A stretch of 33,646 nt of DNA, taken from NCBI GenBank assembly GCA_028704435.1, contig JAQWFL010000027.1:1-33646 (forward strand), read 5' to 3'. The position numbers and the translations under genes are program-made. The notes below the pieces were generated by a model, which saw only the letters and a program-made list of their open reading frames with translations, had not been told where the DNA came from and made no database searches. This stretch comes from Anaerostipes sp. Lineage in GTDB: Bacteria; Bacillota; Clostridia; Lachnospirales; Lachnospiraceae. Shown here in pieces: positions 19,294 through 27,635 of this stretch; positions within the stretch are counted from its first letter, which is position 1; every line of letters begins with the position of its first letter.

Positions 19294-20982
19294 ATGAAAA
19301 ATACAATTATTAATTTAATACATCAGGGAGTAAATGAGTTAGATGTTGAGACTATTGAAGGATTACTGGAGATTCCTCCAAAAGAAGATATGGGTGATTT
19401 TGCTTTCCCGTGTTTTCAACTTGCAAAGATTCTAAAAAAAGCTCCCAATATGATCGCAGCAGATATAGCAGATAAGATTGGTGATGCAAAAGAGGTATCA
19501 AAAGTTGTCGCTATGGGTCCATATGTGAATTTTTATCTTAATAAGGAAATATATGTAAATAATTTATTGCAACAAGTTTCTTCTCATACTTTTGGGAATT
19601 TGGAAATTGGAAAAGGAAAGACGATATGTATTGATTATTCTTCTCCAAATGTTGCTAAGAAATTTCACGTTGGTCACTTAAGAACAACATTGATTGGTAA
19701 TTCTCTTTATCATATCTTTGAGAAAATGGGATATAACGTAGAGAGAATCAATCATTTAGGGGATTGGGGAACTCAATTTGGAAAATTAATTGTTGCATAC
19801 AAAAAATGGGGAAGTCGAGAAGCTGTTGAAGAGAATGGTATTGCAGAATTAATGAAGATTTATGTTAGATTTCATGAGGAAGCTGAAAAAGATGATACTT
19901 TGAATGATGAAGCAAGAGCCTGGTTTCTTAAGATGGAACAAGGAAATGATGAAGCTTTAGAGATTTGGGAATGGTTTAAGGAAATTAGTTTGATTGAATA
20001 TCATAGAATCTATGATATTTTAGGGGTTGGATTTGATTCTTTTACAGGTGAAAGCTTCTACCGTGATAAAACAGGAGCAGTTGTTGAAGAATTGAAACAA
20101 AAAGGGTTGCTAGTTGAAAGTGATGGTGCAAATATTGTTCCTTTAGATGATTATGATATGGCTCCTTGCTTAATTACAAAGAAAGATGGAAGTTCTATTT
20201 ATGCAACAAGAGATTTGGCTGCAATTTTCTATCGTAAGAATACCTATGATTTTGATAAATGTATTTATGTGACAGGATTAGAACAAAAACTTCATTTTGC
20301 TCAAGTATTTAAGGTAGTTGAACTAATGGGGTATGAATGGGCAAGAGAGAATTTAATCCATGTACCATATGGTTTAGTTAGTCTTGAAGGTGGTAAGTTA
20401 TCAACTAGAAGTGGTAACATTATTTACGCGGAAGATATTTTAAATGAATCAGTAAATAAAATTAAAGAAATAATTGAAGAAAAGAATCCAGATATTAAAG
20501 ATAAAGATGATGTAGCACATAAAGTAGGTATTGGAGCGATTATATTCAATGATCTATATAACCAAAGAATAAAGGATGTTATTTTTAATTGGAATAAAAT
20601 TCATAGTTTTGATGGAGAAACAGGACCTTATGTTCAATATACTTATGCAAGAGCTGCAAGTGTTTTAAGAAAGACAGGAATTGCGCAAGTAGAGGATATC
20701 GATATTTCATGTATTACGGATGAAGCCTCTCTTACACTACTTAAAGATATTGCTAGATTCCCTAGTGTAATTGAAAATGCTGCCAATAGACTAGAACCTT
20801 CCGTTGTGGCAAGATTTGTTATGAGTGTAGCACAGAATTTTAATCATTTCTATCATGAGAATCAATGTAATGTGGAAGATGAGAAATTAAAACTTGCACG
20901 TATTAAAATTGTTATAATTGCAAAGAACACAATTCAAGAAGGATTACGTTTACTTGGAATTCAGTGTCCAGAACAAATGTAA
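19294..20982 (+). CDS. argS: Arginyl-tRNA synthetase
   Basis: This class I synthetase charges tRNA-Arg in the cytoplasm. The 562-residue protein has the N-terminal additional domain (about 1-105) and the HIGH-type signature as HVGH (125-128) in SSPNVAKKFHVGHLRTT. It also has NHLGDWGTQFGKL, the KMSKS-equivalent KLSTRSGN and the C-terminal anticodon-binding helices (TYARAASVLRK onward). The length is normal. AAAGG precedes the ATG. The gene is read with the coiled-coil gene upstream and is closed by a terminator just before the parS sites. Confidence 0.97.
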   Translation: MKNTIINLIHQGVNELDVETIEGLLEIPPKEDMGDFAFPCFQLAKILKKAPNMIAADIADKIGDAKEVSKVVAMGPYVNFYLNKEIYVNNLLQQVSSHTFGNLEIGKGKTICIDYSSPNVAKKFHVGHLRTTLIGNSLYHIFEKMGYNVERINHLGDWGTQFGKLIVAYKKWGSREAVEENGIAELMKIYVRFHEEAEKDDTLNDEARAWFLKMEQGNDEALEIWEWFKEISLIEYHRIYDILGVGFDSFTGESFYRDKTGAVVEELKQKGLLVESDGANIVPLDDYDMAPCLITKKDGSSIYATRDLAAIFYRKNTYDFDKCIYVTGLEQKLHFAQVFKVVELMGYEWARENLIHVPYGLVSLEGGKLSTRSGNIIYAEDILNESVNKIKEIIEEKNPDIKDKDDVAHKVGIGAIIFNDLYNQRIKDVIFNWNKIHSFDGETGPYVQYTYARAASVLRKTGIAQVEDIDISCITDEASLTLLKDIARFPSVIENAANRLEPSVVARFVMSVAQNFNHFYHENQCNVEDEKLKLARIKIVIIAKNTIQEGLRLLGIQCPEQM

Positions 20983-20993
20983 TAGTAAATAAG

Positions 20994-21021
20994 AGTAGGA
21001 AATATTTTTCCTACTTTTTTT
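20994..21021 (+). terminator. Terminator after argS
   Basis: AGTAGGAAA at 20994-21002 pairs with TTTCCTACT at 21007-21015, with a 4-nt loop, and a run of T follows to 21021. It isolates the parAB operon from argS. Confidence 0.9.
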
Positions 21022-21042
21022 GTACAAAAATATCAGACAGAA

Positions 21043-21058
21043 TGTTTCACGTGAAACA
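21043..21058. promoter_or_regulatory. parS site 1
   Basis: This is a perfect 16-bp palindrome TGTTTCACGTGAAACA, identical to the consensus bound by Spo0J/ParB in Firmicutes. It lies between argS and parA. Confidence 0.97.
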
Positions 21059-21074
21059 TAAAAAAATAAATATA

Positions 21075-21090
21075 TGTTTCACGTGAAACA
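21075..21090. promoter_or_regulatory. parS site 2
   Basis: This is a second perfect TGTTTCACGTGAAACA palindrome, 32 bp from the first measured start to start, which is three helical turns. It ends 2 bp before the putative parA -35 element, so bound ParB could affect parA transcription. Confidence 0.97.
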
Positions 21091-21092
21091 TA

Positions 21093-21121
21093 TAGAAATG
21101 CATACTAAGAAGTGATATAAT
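21093..21121 (+). promoter_or_regulatory. Probable promoter of parA
   Basis: The -10 is a perfect TATAAT (21116-21121). With a 17-bp spacer the -35 would be TAGAAA (21093-21098), a weak match. It begins right after the second parS site, so autoregulation by ParB is plausible. Confidence 0.55.
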
Positions 21122-21160
21122 ATCATCTGAGACATTATTCTCATTTCAAAGGAGATTTAT

Positions 21161-21931
21161 ATGGGACGTATTATAGCAATAGCAAATCAAAAAGGTGGAG
21201 TTGGGAAAACAACAACAGCTGTAAATTTAGCTGCAGCACTAGCAGATAATGGTAAAAAAACCTTGTTGATTGATATGGATCCGCAAGGAAATGCAACGAC
21301 TGGATTAGGAGTCAGTAAAAATGAACTTGAAACGACCGTTTATGATGTCATTCGAGATGAATTAAATATAAATGATGTTGTCATATCAGATATATTTGAG
21401 AAATTATCTCTGGTACCAGCAAATCGTGATTTAGCGGGTGCAGAAATCGAGTTAATGACAGTAGATCGTATGCAATATATTATGAAAGATAAAATATCAG
21501 AAATATCAGATGAATATGAATATATTGTAATTGATTGTCCACCAGCACTTGGAATGCTTACTGTCAACGCAATGACAGCAGCAAATTCAGTGATTGTTCC
21601 AATTCAATGTGAATTTTATGCTTTGGATGGATTAACACAATTAATATACACGATTGAATTAATTCAAAATAGCCTAAATCCGGATTTATATGTTGAAGGG
21701 GTTGTATTTACAATGTACGATTCTAGAACAAATCTATCATTGCAGGTTGTTGAGAATGTAAAGGATTATTTAAAACAAAATATCTATAAAACAATTATTC
21801 CAAGAAATGTTCGTTTAGCGGAAGCTCCAAGCCATGGATTACCAATTAATTTATACGATCCAAAATCAGTTGGAGCGGAAAGTTATCAACTTCTTGCAGA
21901 AGAAGTCATGGAAAATGGAGGTGTTAAGTAG
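21161..21931 (+). CDS. parA: Chromosome partitioning ATPase ParA (Soj)
   Basis: ParA is a deviant Walker-type ATPase that binds DNA when ATP-bound and works with ParB to separate newly copied origins. In B. subtilis the homologue Soj also acts on DnaA. The 256-residue protein has the Walker A KGGVGKTT (11-18), VNLAAALADNGKKTLLIDMDPQGNATT, IDCPPALG and the conserved VPIQCEFYALDG. AAAGGAG precedes the ATG. Its stop shares one base with the parB GTG start. Confidence 0.97.
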   Translation: MGRIIAIANQKGGVGKTTTAVNLAAALADNGKKTLLIDMDPQGNATTGLGVSKNELETTVYDVIRDELNINDVVISDIFEKLSLVPANRDLAGAEIELMTVDRMQYIMKDKISEISDEYEYIVIDCPPALGMLTVNAMTAANSVIVPIQCEFYALDGLTQLIYTIELIQNSLNPDLYVEGVVFTMYDSRTNLSLQVVENVKDYLKQNIYKTIIPRNVRLAEAPSHGLPINLYDPKSVGAESYQLLAEEVMENGGVK

Positions 21932-22803
21932 TGGCAGCACAGAAAAAGGGATTAGGAAGAGGTATGGGAGCCTTAATTCCAACAACCCCTATAAAAGAAA
22001 AACAAGATACTAAGAATAAAGAAGAGGAAACGCTAATTAATATTAATAAAGTAGAACCAAATCCAGATCAGCCAAGAAAAGATTTTGATGAGGAAGCTTT
22101 GAAAGAATTATCCCAATCAATTCAGCAATATGGTGTGATTCAACCATTGATTGTAAAAAAGAGAAAAGATTATTATGAAATTGTAGCTGGCGAGAGAAGA
22201 TGGAGAGCTGCAAAATTAGCTGGATTAAAAAAAGTACCTGTAATTGTAAAGGATTATAGCGAAAATGAAATTGTAGAAATTGCATTAATTGAAAATATTC
22301 AACGGGAAAACCTAAATGCCATTGAAGAAGCATTGGCATATAAGCGTTTAATGGAGGAATTTTCTTTAAAACAAGAGGAAGTAGCCAAAAAAGTAGCCAA
22401 AAGTAGAACTTCTGTGACAAATTCGCTACGTTTATTAAAATTAGATGAAAGAGTTCAAGATATGCTTTCAAAAGAAGAGTTATCTATGGGACATGCAAGA
22501 GCTTTGCTTGCAATTGAAGATGGAAATCAACAAGTAGATGTAGCAAATAAAGTAATTGATGAGAAATTAAGTGTTAGAGATATTGAGACTTTAGTAAAAA
22601 AACTTGGGAAAGAGCCTAAAGAGAAAAAAGAATCAAAAGAGGACCCAAATCAATTTTTATATCGAGATATGGAAGAAATATTAAAACATGTATTTGGAAG
22701 CAAGGTAAATATTAAAAATAAGAGTAACAAAGGAAAAATTGAAATTGAATACTATTCGTTAGAGGAATTAGAACGAATTGTGGATATGATGAAATCTATT
22801 TAG
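21931..22803 (+). CDS. parB: Chromosome partitioning protein ParB (Spo0J)
   Basis: ParB is a CTP-dependent DNA clamp that loads at parS, spreads along DNA and recruits SMC. The 290-residue protein has the N-terminal ParA-interacting region (KGLGRGMGALIP). The CTP-binding motifs are GERRWRA (87-93) and ENIQRENLN (121-129). A helix-turn-helix for parS lies at about 145-170, and a C-terminal dimer domain follows a Lys/Glu linker. The start is GTG in a TAGTG overlap with parA, with GGAGGTG 7 nt upstream. There is one parB gene in the window; a separate noc is not seen after rsmG. Confidence 0.96.
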   Translation: MAAQKKGLGRGMGALIPTTPIKEKQDTKNKEEETLININKVEPNPDQPRKDFDEEALKELSQSIQQYGVIQPLIVKKRKDYYEIVAGERRWRAAKLAGLKKVPVIVKDYSENEIVEIALIENIQRENLNAIEEALAYKRLMEEFSLKQEEVAKKVAKSRTSVTNSLRLLKLDERVQDMLSKEELSMGHARALLAIEDGNQQVDVANKVIDEKLSVRDIETLVKKLGKEPKEKKESKEDPNQFLYRDMEEILKHVFGSKVNIKNKSNKGKIEIEYYSLEELERIVDMMKSI

Positions 22804-22812
22804 GAGGAAGAA

Positions 22813-23313
22813 ATGTACTTAACTGGAATAACTATATTTAACATAGATGTAATATATTTACTGATTGGATTAGGGTTACTATTTTTAGTATCATTATTAC
22901 TTAATATTATTTCACTGTCTAAAATTGGCGGATTGAGGAGAAGATATGAGGATTTTCTATCAGGAAAAGATGGAAAATCTTTAGAAGAAGAAATTTATCA
23001 AAGATTTGACCGATTAGATGAATTGGAAGAAGAAAATACAAAACTGGGAAGAAAAATTGATTTAAATTGTGGAAAATTGTCTACTACATATTCTAAAATG
23101 GAAATATTAAAGTATAATGCCTTTGATAATATGGGTGGAGAAACAAGTTTTGTATTAGGATTGTTAAATGAGCATAATAATGGTATCTTATTAAATAGTA
23201 TGAATAATGGAAGTGAAAGTTATTTTTATGCAAAAGAAATCCAAAATGGAAAACCAAAAACAGCACTGTCAGAAGAAGAAAAGAAAACACTAGATCAGTG
23301 TATAAATCAATAA
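22813..23313 (+). CDS. DUF4446 family membrane protein
   Basis: This is a 166-residue protein with one N-terminal membrane segment (about 12-33), a charged helical stretch (about 55-85) and a small C-terminal domain. The domain holds the family pattern KYNAFDNMGGETSFVLGLL, then NNGILLNSM and a late ALSEEEKKTL. The family commonly sits next to parAB in Clostridia and has no established function. AGGAGG overlaps the parB stop and only 9 nt separate the genes. It is probably part of the parA-parB-serS transcript. Confidence 0.85.
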   Translation: MYLTGITIFNIDVIYLLIGLGLLFLVSLLLNIISLSKIGGLRRRYEDFLSGKDGKSLEEEIYQRFDRLDELEEENTKLGRKIDLNCGKLSTTYSKMEILKYNAFDNMGGETSFVLGLLNEHNNGILLNSMNNGSESYFYAKEIQNGKPKTALSEEEKKTLDQCINQ

Positions 23314-23327
23314 ATTAGGAGGAATAT

Positions 23328-24608
23328 ATGTTAGACATTAAATTTTTAAGAGAAAATCCAGAGGTGGTAAAGGAAAATATTAAAAACAAGTTTCAAGAAA
23401 GAAAGTTGCCCCTTGTAGATGAAGTGATTGAATTAGATAAAGAAAATCGTGCAATTAAGCAGGAAGTTGAAGGACTACGTGCAGATCGTAATAAAATATC
23501 AAAACAAATTGGTGCTATGATGGCTCAAGGGAAAAAAGAAGAAGCAGAAGAATTAAAGAAACAAGTAACTGCAAATGCAGATAAAGTGGAAGAATTGTCA
23601 CAAAAAGAAAAAACAGTAGAAGAAAAAATGAAAGAAATTATGATGGTAATTCCTAATATTATTGATCCATCTGTTCCAATTGGTAAAGATGATAGTGAAA
23701 ACGTAGAACTTGAACGTTTTGGAGACCCTGTGGTACCAGATTTTGAAATTCCATACCATGCAGAAATTATGGAGTCTTTTGACGGGCTTGATCTTGATAG
23801 TGCAAGAAAGGTTGCAGGAAATGGATTTTACTATTTAATGGGTGATATTGCAAGACTTCATTCTGCAGTTATTTCTTATGCAAGAGATTTTATGATTGAG
23901 CGTGGATTTACGTATTGTGTACCACCATTTATGATTCGAAGCAACGTGGTTACAGGTGTTATGAGCTTTGATGAGATGGACGCTATGATGTACAAAATAG
24001 AAGGGGAAGATCTTTATTTAATTGGTACAAGTGAACACTCTATGATTGGTAAATTCATTGGAACGACAACGAAAGAAGAGGATTTACCAAAGACTTTAAC
24101 AAGTTATTCACCATGTTTTAGAAAAGAAAAGGGTGCTCATGGAATTGAAGAACGTGGAGTATATCGTATTCATCAATTTGAAAAACAAGAAATGATTGTT
24201 GTTTGTAAACCAGAAGAAAGCAAAGACTGGTATGAGAAATTGTGGAAAAATACAGTAGATTTATTCCGTAGTATGGATATCCCAGTTCGTACCTTGGAAT
24301 GTTGTTCAGGAGACTTAGCTGACTTAAAGGTAAAATCAGTTGACGTGGAAGCTTGGTCACCAAGACAAAAGAAATATTTTGAAGTTGGAAGCTGTTCTAA
24401 TTTAGGAGATGCACAGGCTCGTCGATTAGGAATTCGTGTAAAAGGAAAAGATGGAAAGTATTTTGCACATACACTAAATAACACAGTTGTTGCACCACCT
24501 AGAATGTTAATTGCATTTTTAGAAAATAATTTACAGGCTGATGGAAGTGTAAGAATTCCGGAAGTATTGCGACCATATATGGGTGGAAAAGAAAAAATTG
24601 AAAAATAA
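23328..24608 (+). CDS. serS: Seryl-tRNA synthetase
   Basis: This class II synthetase charges tRNA-Ser and is also used on tRNA-Sec where that exists. The 426-residue protein has the long N-terminal coiled-coil arm (about 27-105) that holds the tRNA variable arm. The class II core follows, with TSEHSMIGKF, motif 2 FRKEKGAHGIEERGVYRIHQ and motif 3 NTVVAPPRMLIAFLENN. The length is normal. AGGAGG lies 5 nt before the ATG. It follows DUF4446 by 14 nt and overlaps the next gene by one base. Confidence 0.98.
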   Translation: MLDIKFLRENPEVVKENIKNKFQERKLPLVDEVIELDKENRAIKQEVEGLRADRNKISKQIGAMMAQGKKEEAEELKKQVTANADKVEELSQKEKTVEEKMKEIMMVIPNIIDPSVPIGKDDSENVELERFGDPVVPDFEIPYHAEIMESFDGLDLDSARKVAGNGFYYLMGDIARLHSAVISYARDFMIERGFTYCVPPFMIRSNVVTGVMSFDEMDAMMYKIEGEDLYLIGTSEHSMIGKFIGTTTKEEDLPKTLTSYSPCFRKEKGAHGIEERGVYRIHQFEKQEMIVVCKPEESKDWYEKLWKNTVDLFRSMDIPVRTLECCSGDLADLKVKSVDVEAWSPRQKKYFEVGSCSNLGDAQARRLGIRVKGKDGKYFAHTLNNTVVAPPRMLIAFLENNLQADGSVRIPEVLRPYMGGKEKIEK

Positions 24609-25417
24609 TGAAAAATATAATTGAAATTGAAGATTTTATGGCACCTGAATTAGACGTCTATGCACGTTTGTCAGAAGGTCAGTTATTAAATCGCTGTGAA
24701 CCGGAAAAAGGAATGTTTATTGCAGAAAGTCCCATGGTAATAGAAACAGCTTTGGAGGCTGGATGTGTACCAGTATCTTTTCTTATGGAGAAAAAGCATA
24801 CAAGTACCAAGGGAAAAGATTTTATAGACAAATATAAGCATGTTCCTGTATATACGGCAGAGTTTGATGTATTAACAAAGTTAACTGGATTTCAATTAAC
24901 AAGGGGAATGTTGTGTGCCATGTATCGTCCGAAGATGCTTTCTATGGAAGAAGTGTGCACAGGGGCACACAGATTGGTTATTTTAGAGAATGTTATGAAC
25001 CCAACAAATATTGGAGCAATATTTCGATCAGCGGCAGCTTTAAATATGGATGGAATATTATTGACCTCAGCGTGTAGTAACCCGTTGTATCGACGTTCCA
25101 TTCGTGTTAGTATGGGAACTGTTTTTCAAATTCCATGGACATTTGTTAATGAAGAATCACTGGATCATCTGAAGAAATTAGGTTATAAAACAGCGGCTAT
25201 GGCACTAAATGATAATTCAATTTGTATTGATGATACAAGATTATTAGAAGAAGAAAAATTAGCAATTATATTGGGGACAGAGGGAAATGGTCTGTCTAAT
25301 CATATGATTGAAACATCAGATTACATTGTGAAAATACCTATGGCACATGGTGTAGATTCTCTAAATGTAGCTGCAGCAAGTGCAGTTGCATTCTGGCAGA
25401 TAGGAAAAAGAAAATAA
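24608..25417 (+). CDS. TrmH-family (SPOUT) RNA methyltransferase
   Basis: This 269-residue protein is predicted to 2'-O-methylate a tRNA or rRNA ribose using S-adenosylmethionine. An N-terminal substrate-recognition region (about 1-105) precedes the SPOUT knot. The knot motifs are NPTNIGAIFRSAAAL (motif 1), ILGTEGNGLS (motif 2) and IPMAHGVDSLNVAAASAVAFW (motif 3). The exact target nucleotide cannot be told from sequence. The ATG shares a base with the serS stop (TAATG), so translation is likely coupled. Confidence 0.9.
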   Translation: MKNIIEIEDFMAPELDVYARLSEGQLLNRCEPEKGMFIAESPMVIETALEAGCVPVSFLMEKKHTSTKGKDFIDKYKHVPVYTAEFDVLTKLTGFQLTRGMLCAMYRPKMLSMEEVCTGAHRLVILENVMNPTNIGAIFRSAAALNMDGILLTSACSNPLYRRSIRVSMGTVFQIPWTFVNEESLDHLKKLGYKTAAMALNDNSICIDDTRLLEEEKLAIILGTEGNGLSNHMIETSDYIVKIPMAHGVDSLNVAAASAVAFWQIGKRK

Positions 25418-25423
25418 AAAATA

Positions 25424-25464
25424 AACAAGGAAGGAATCAGATAAATTTTGATTCCTTCCTTGTT
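25424..25464. terminator. Bidirectional terminator
   Basis: A 16-bp inverted repeat (25424-25439 with 25449-25464, arms AACAAGGAAGGAATCA) lies between two convergent genes. On the minus strand it is followed by TATTTTTTATTTT, a good T-rich tail for the small acidic gene. On the plus strand it lies 7 nt after the methyltransferase stop but lacks a clear T run. Confidence 0.8.
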
Positions 25465-25674
25465 CTATTCATGCTTCTTTTTATCATCATCTGCTCCAAT
25501 ATCTGGTGGTAAAAATGAATATAGAGCCTGATAATTATCAATTTCCTCATCATCTGTAATGCCATGTGTAATAAGTCCAGTGCAGTCTCCTGCAGATGCA
25601 AGATTGGAAACATCAAAAAGCTGGTCTTCAAATTGTTCTTCTTGAGATAAATCTTTTTTATTTTTTTCTTTCAT
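25465..25674 (-). CDS. Small acidic conserved protein of unknown function
   Basis: This 69-residue acidic protein has a basic N-terminus (MKEKNKKDLS), a middle with LFDVSNLASAGDCTGLITHG and an acidic end (TDDEEIDNYQALYSFLPPD). The SAxDCTGLI and YxxLYxFLPP pattern looks like a small family I associate with Lachnospiraceae, without assigned function. No membrane segment or signal is present. The ATG at 25672-25674 is chosen because AAGGAGG (25685-25691) lies 10 nt before it; a TTG at 25681-25683 sits too close. A terminator directly follows the stop, which supports a real gene. It is head-on to replication. Confidence 0.75.
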   Translation of the reverse strand: MKEKNKKDLSQEEQFEDQLFDVSNLASAGDCTGLITHGITDDEEIDNYQALYSFLPPDIGADDDKKKHE

Positions 25675-25806
25675 ATGATGCAAGCCTCCTTATGTTTATA
25701 GTATTTGTAGGGAAAAAATAATCATACATAAAAATGAAAGGGAATGTTCCTTTGAAAGAAAATGAAGTATAATAAGAATAATGATAAAAAAAGAAAGGGA
25801 AGTATT

Positions 25807-27120
25807 ATGTTTCGAGAAAAATCAAAAGAATTATTAGAGTTTATTGAAGCATCGCCAAGTTGTTTTCATGTAATTTATAATATAAAAAAAAGATTGGTGA
25901 AAGAAGACTTTATAGAATTAAGAGAAGAAAAACCATGGAAATTGGAATATGGAAAAAATTATTATGTTACAAGAAATGATTCAACCATAATCGCGTTTAA
26001 AATACCAAAAAGTAATTGGAATGGTTTTCAAATTGCAGCATCTCATAGTGATTTTCCTTCATTTAAAATTAAGGAAAATCCAGAAATCCACAAAGAAGAG
26101 CATTATACAAGCTTAAATGTGGAAAAGTATGGAGGAATGTTATGTGCACCGTGGATGGATCGCCCACTTTCTGTTGCAGGAAGAGTTATGATTACAAAGA
26201 ATCAAAAAATAGAATCTAAACTAGTAAATATTGATCGAGATTTACTGATGATTCCTAATATAGCGATTCATATGAATCGAAAAGCAAATGAGGAAATGAA
26301 ATATAATCCCCAGGTAGATATGATTCCACTCCTTGGAGATGAAAGAATAAAAGATGGATGGAATCAATTGATTGCAAAAGAAATAGGTGTGAAAGAAAAA
26401 GATATTATTTCTAGTGATTTATTTCTCTATAACCGTATGTCTGGCACTATATGGGGAGCAGAGGAAGAGTATATATCCAGCCGTTCTTTAGATGATTTAC
26501 AATGTGCCTTTAGTACTATGGAAGGGTTTTTGGATACACAAAATAAAAATAGAATTACTATGTGCTGCATATTTGATAATGAGGAAGTAGGCAGTGGTAC
26601 AAAACAGGGAGCAGATTCCACCATGTTATCTGATGTCATGGAACGAATTTGTGAGTGTATGAATAAAACCATAGAAGAACGTATGATTGCCATATCCAAT
26701 AGTTTTTTACTTTCAGCTGATAATGGACATGCCGTACATCCAAATCATCCTGAAAAAGCAGATCCAACTAATCGTCCATATCCTAATATGGGGGTAGTAA
26801 TCAAATACAATGCAAATCAAAAATATACAACAGACGCTGTATCGGCAGGTGTATTTAAGAGAATATGTGAGAAAGCAGAAGTTCCAGTACAGATTTATAT
26901 GAATCGTTCGGATATTCCAGGAGGTTCTACTCTTGGGAATATAGCAAACCGCCATGTATCATTGAATACAGTGGATATAGGTCTGGCACAGCTTGCAATG
27001 CATTCTTGTTACGAGACAGGTGGGGTAAAAGATACTCTATATTTAATAAAAGCGTGCAAAGCTTATTTCAAAAGTTCAATTACTATAACAGAAAATGGGT
27101 CATATGAGGTTCTATTATAA
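25807..27120 (+). CDS. M18 family aminopeptidase
   Basis: This is a cytosolic metallo-aminopeptidase of the aspartyl-aminopeptidase family, trimming N-terminal residues from peptides. From the chosen ATG it has 437 residues. Metal and catalytic motifs are ASHSDFPSFK (His80, Asp82), SRSLDDLQ (Asp229/Asp230), FDNEEVGSGTKQGADS (Glu259, Glu260), SADNGHAVHPNH and a late AMHSCYE. An ATG at 25762 would add 15 residues but lacks a ribosome site. It also lies upstream of a TATAAT (25768-25773) that is the best -10 candidate, although its -35 is poor. AAAGGGAAG precedes 25807. A strong terminator ends the gene. Confidence 0.92.
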   Translation: MFREKSKELLEFIEASPSCFHVIYNIKKRLVKEDFIELREEKPWKLEYGKNYYVTRNDSTIIAFKIPKSNWNGFQIAASHSDFPSFKIKENPEIHKEEHYTSLNVEKYGGMLCAPWMDRPLSVAGRVMITKNQKIESKLVNIDRDLLMIPNIAIHMNRKANEEMKYNPQVDMIPLLGDERIKDGWNQLIAKEIGVKEKDIISSDLFLYNRMSGTIWGAEEEYISSRSLDDLQCAFSTMEGFLDTQNKNRITMCCIFDNEEVGSGTKQGADSTMLSDVMERICECMNKTIEERMIAISNSFLLSADNGHAVHPNHPEKADPTNRPYPNMGVVIKYNANQKYTTDAVSAGVFKRICEKAEVPVQIYMNRSDIPGGSTLGNIANRHVSLNTVDIGLAQLAMHSCYETGGVKDTLYLIKACKAYFKSSITITENGSYEVLL

Positions 27121-27137
27121 AAAATAATATTTAAAGA

Positions 27138-27191
27138 TTAAGGGACAGGGTTTGTAGATTTAAAATTTGCAAATCCTGTCCCTTAATTTTT
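27138..27191. terminator. Strong bidirectional terminator
   Basis: TTAAGGGACAGG at 27138-27149 pairs with CCTGTCCCTTAA at 27075+100 to 27186, and the stem extends inward through TTTG/CAAA with a G-T pair. The plus strand ends in TTTTT (27187-27191) and the minus strand continues into T-rich DNA. It serves both the aminopeptidase and the opposing cupin gene. Confidence 0.9.
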
Positions 27192-27198
27192 GTATGGT

Positions 27199-27549
27199 TT
27201 ATTTGTCTAGCAATATAAGAGGAATAATTACAAGATCCTCATTTCCAATATTTTCAATGCCATGACCTTGACCACTCAATGTATATGTAGTATCACCGGC
27301 TTCTACCTCATATTTTGTTCCGTTATCATCATAAAGACCTTTTCCAGAAAGGATATGGTAGGCTTCACCTTCATTTTCATGGACATGATATCCAAAAGAA
27401 CATTCTGGTGGAATGACAATCTTTCCAAAGAGACGACAGCTATCTTTCATCTCTGTTTTTGTTAAATAACATGTCTTATAAATGGTTCCTTTCCCACCTC
27501 GAGCATTTACCACAGGTTCCATGATAACATCTTCTTTTTTTAAGTACAT
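27199..27549 (-). CDS. Single-domain cupin protein
   Basis: This small metal-binding beta-barrel protein has 116 residues and no assigned substrate. Cupin motif 1 is complete: His55, His57, Glu62 and Gly69 in GYHVHENEGEAYHILSG. Motif 2 has Gly85, Gly93, His96 and Asn100, with leucine in place of the usual proline. Small cupins of this type include sugar-phosphate isomerases and ligand sensors, so a role in carbohydrate metabolism next to the fructose genes is possible but unproven. The ATG at 27547-27549 is chosen with AAAGGAG 8 nt upstream; the TTG at 27553-27555 is too close. It diverges from the DeoR-type regulator. Confidence 0.88.
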   Translation of the reverse strand: MYLKKEDVIMEPVVNARGGKGTIYKTCYLTKTEMKDSCRLFGKIVIPPECSFGYHVHENEGEAYHILSGKGLYDDNGTKYEVEAGDTTYTLSGQGHGIENIGNEDLVIIPLILLDK

Positions 27550-27572
27550 AAGCAAATCTCCTTTTTCTTTTT

Positions 27573-27600
27573 ATTATAGCATACTGAAAAGAATCTGAAA
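27573..27600 (-). promoter_or_regulatory. Probable extended -10 promoter of the cupin gene
   Basis: On the minus strand TGCTATAAT gives an extended -10 (TATAAT at 27573-27578) without a good -35. The place where a -35 would lie (about 27595-27601) is the first unit of the 20-bp repeat, so the same regulator could cover this promoter. Confidence 0.5.
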
Positions 27601-27635
27601 GAAAATGATTGATTTTGAAAGAAAATGATTGACTT
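27596..27635 (+). repeat. Two tandem 20-bp repeats, likely operator of the DeoR-type regulator
   Basis: Two adjacent copies (27596-27615 and 27616-27635) share 19 of 20 bases, each beginning TGAAAGAAAATGATTGA. A third partial start TGAAGG follows at 27636. The 20-bp period places the copies on the same face of the helix. They overlap the -35 of the deoR-fruK-fruA promoter and reach the divergent cupin promoter. DeoR-family repressors often bind direct repeats of this size, so autoregulation is the simplest reading. Confidence 0.6.

Noticed and set aside
22043..22471. Long antisense open frame inside parB
   Set aside because: It is a shadow of parB codon use, with leucine- and phenylalanine-rich nonsense composition and no ribosome site.
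25762..25806. N-terminal extension of the M18 aminopeptidase
   Set aside because: No ribosome site precedes 25762, the best -10 element lies inside it, and a good ribosome site precedes 25807.
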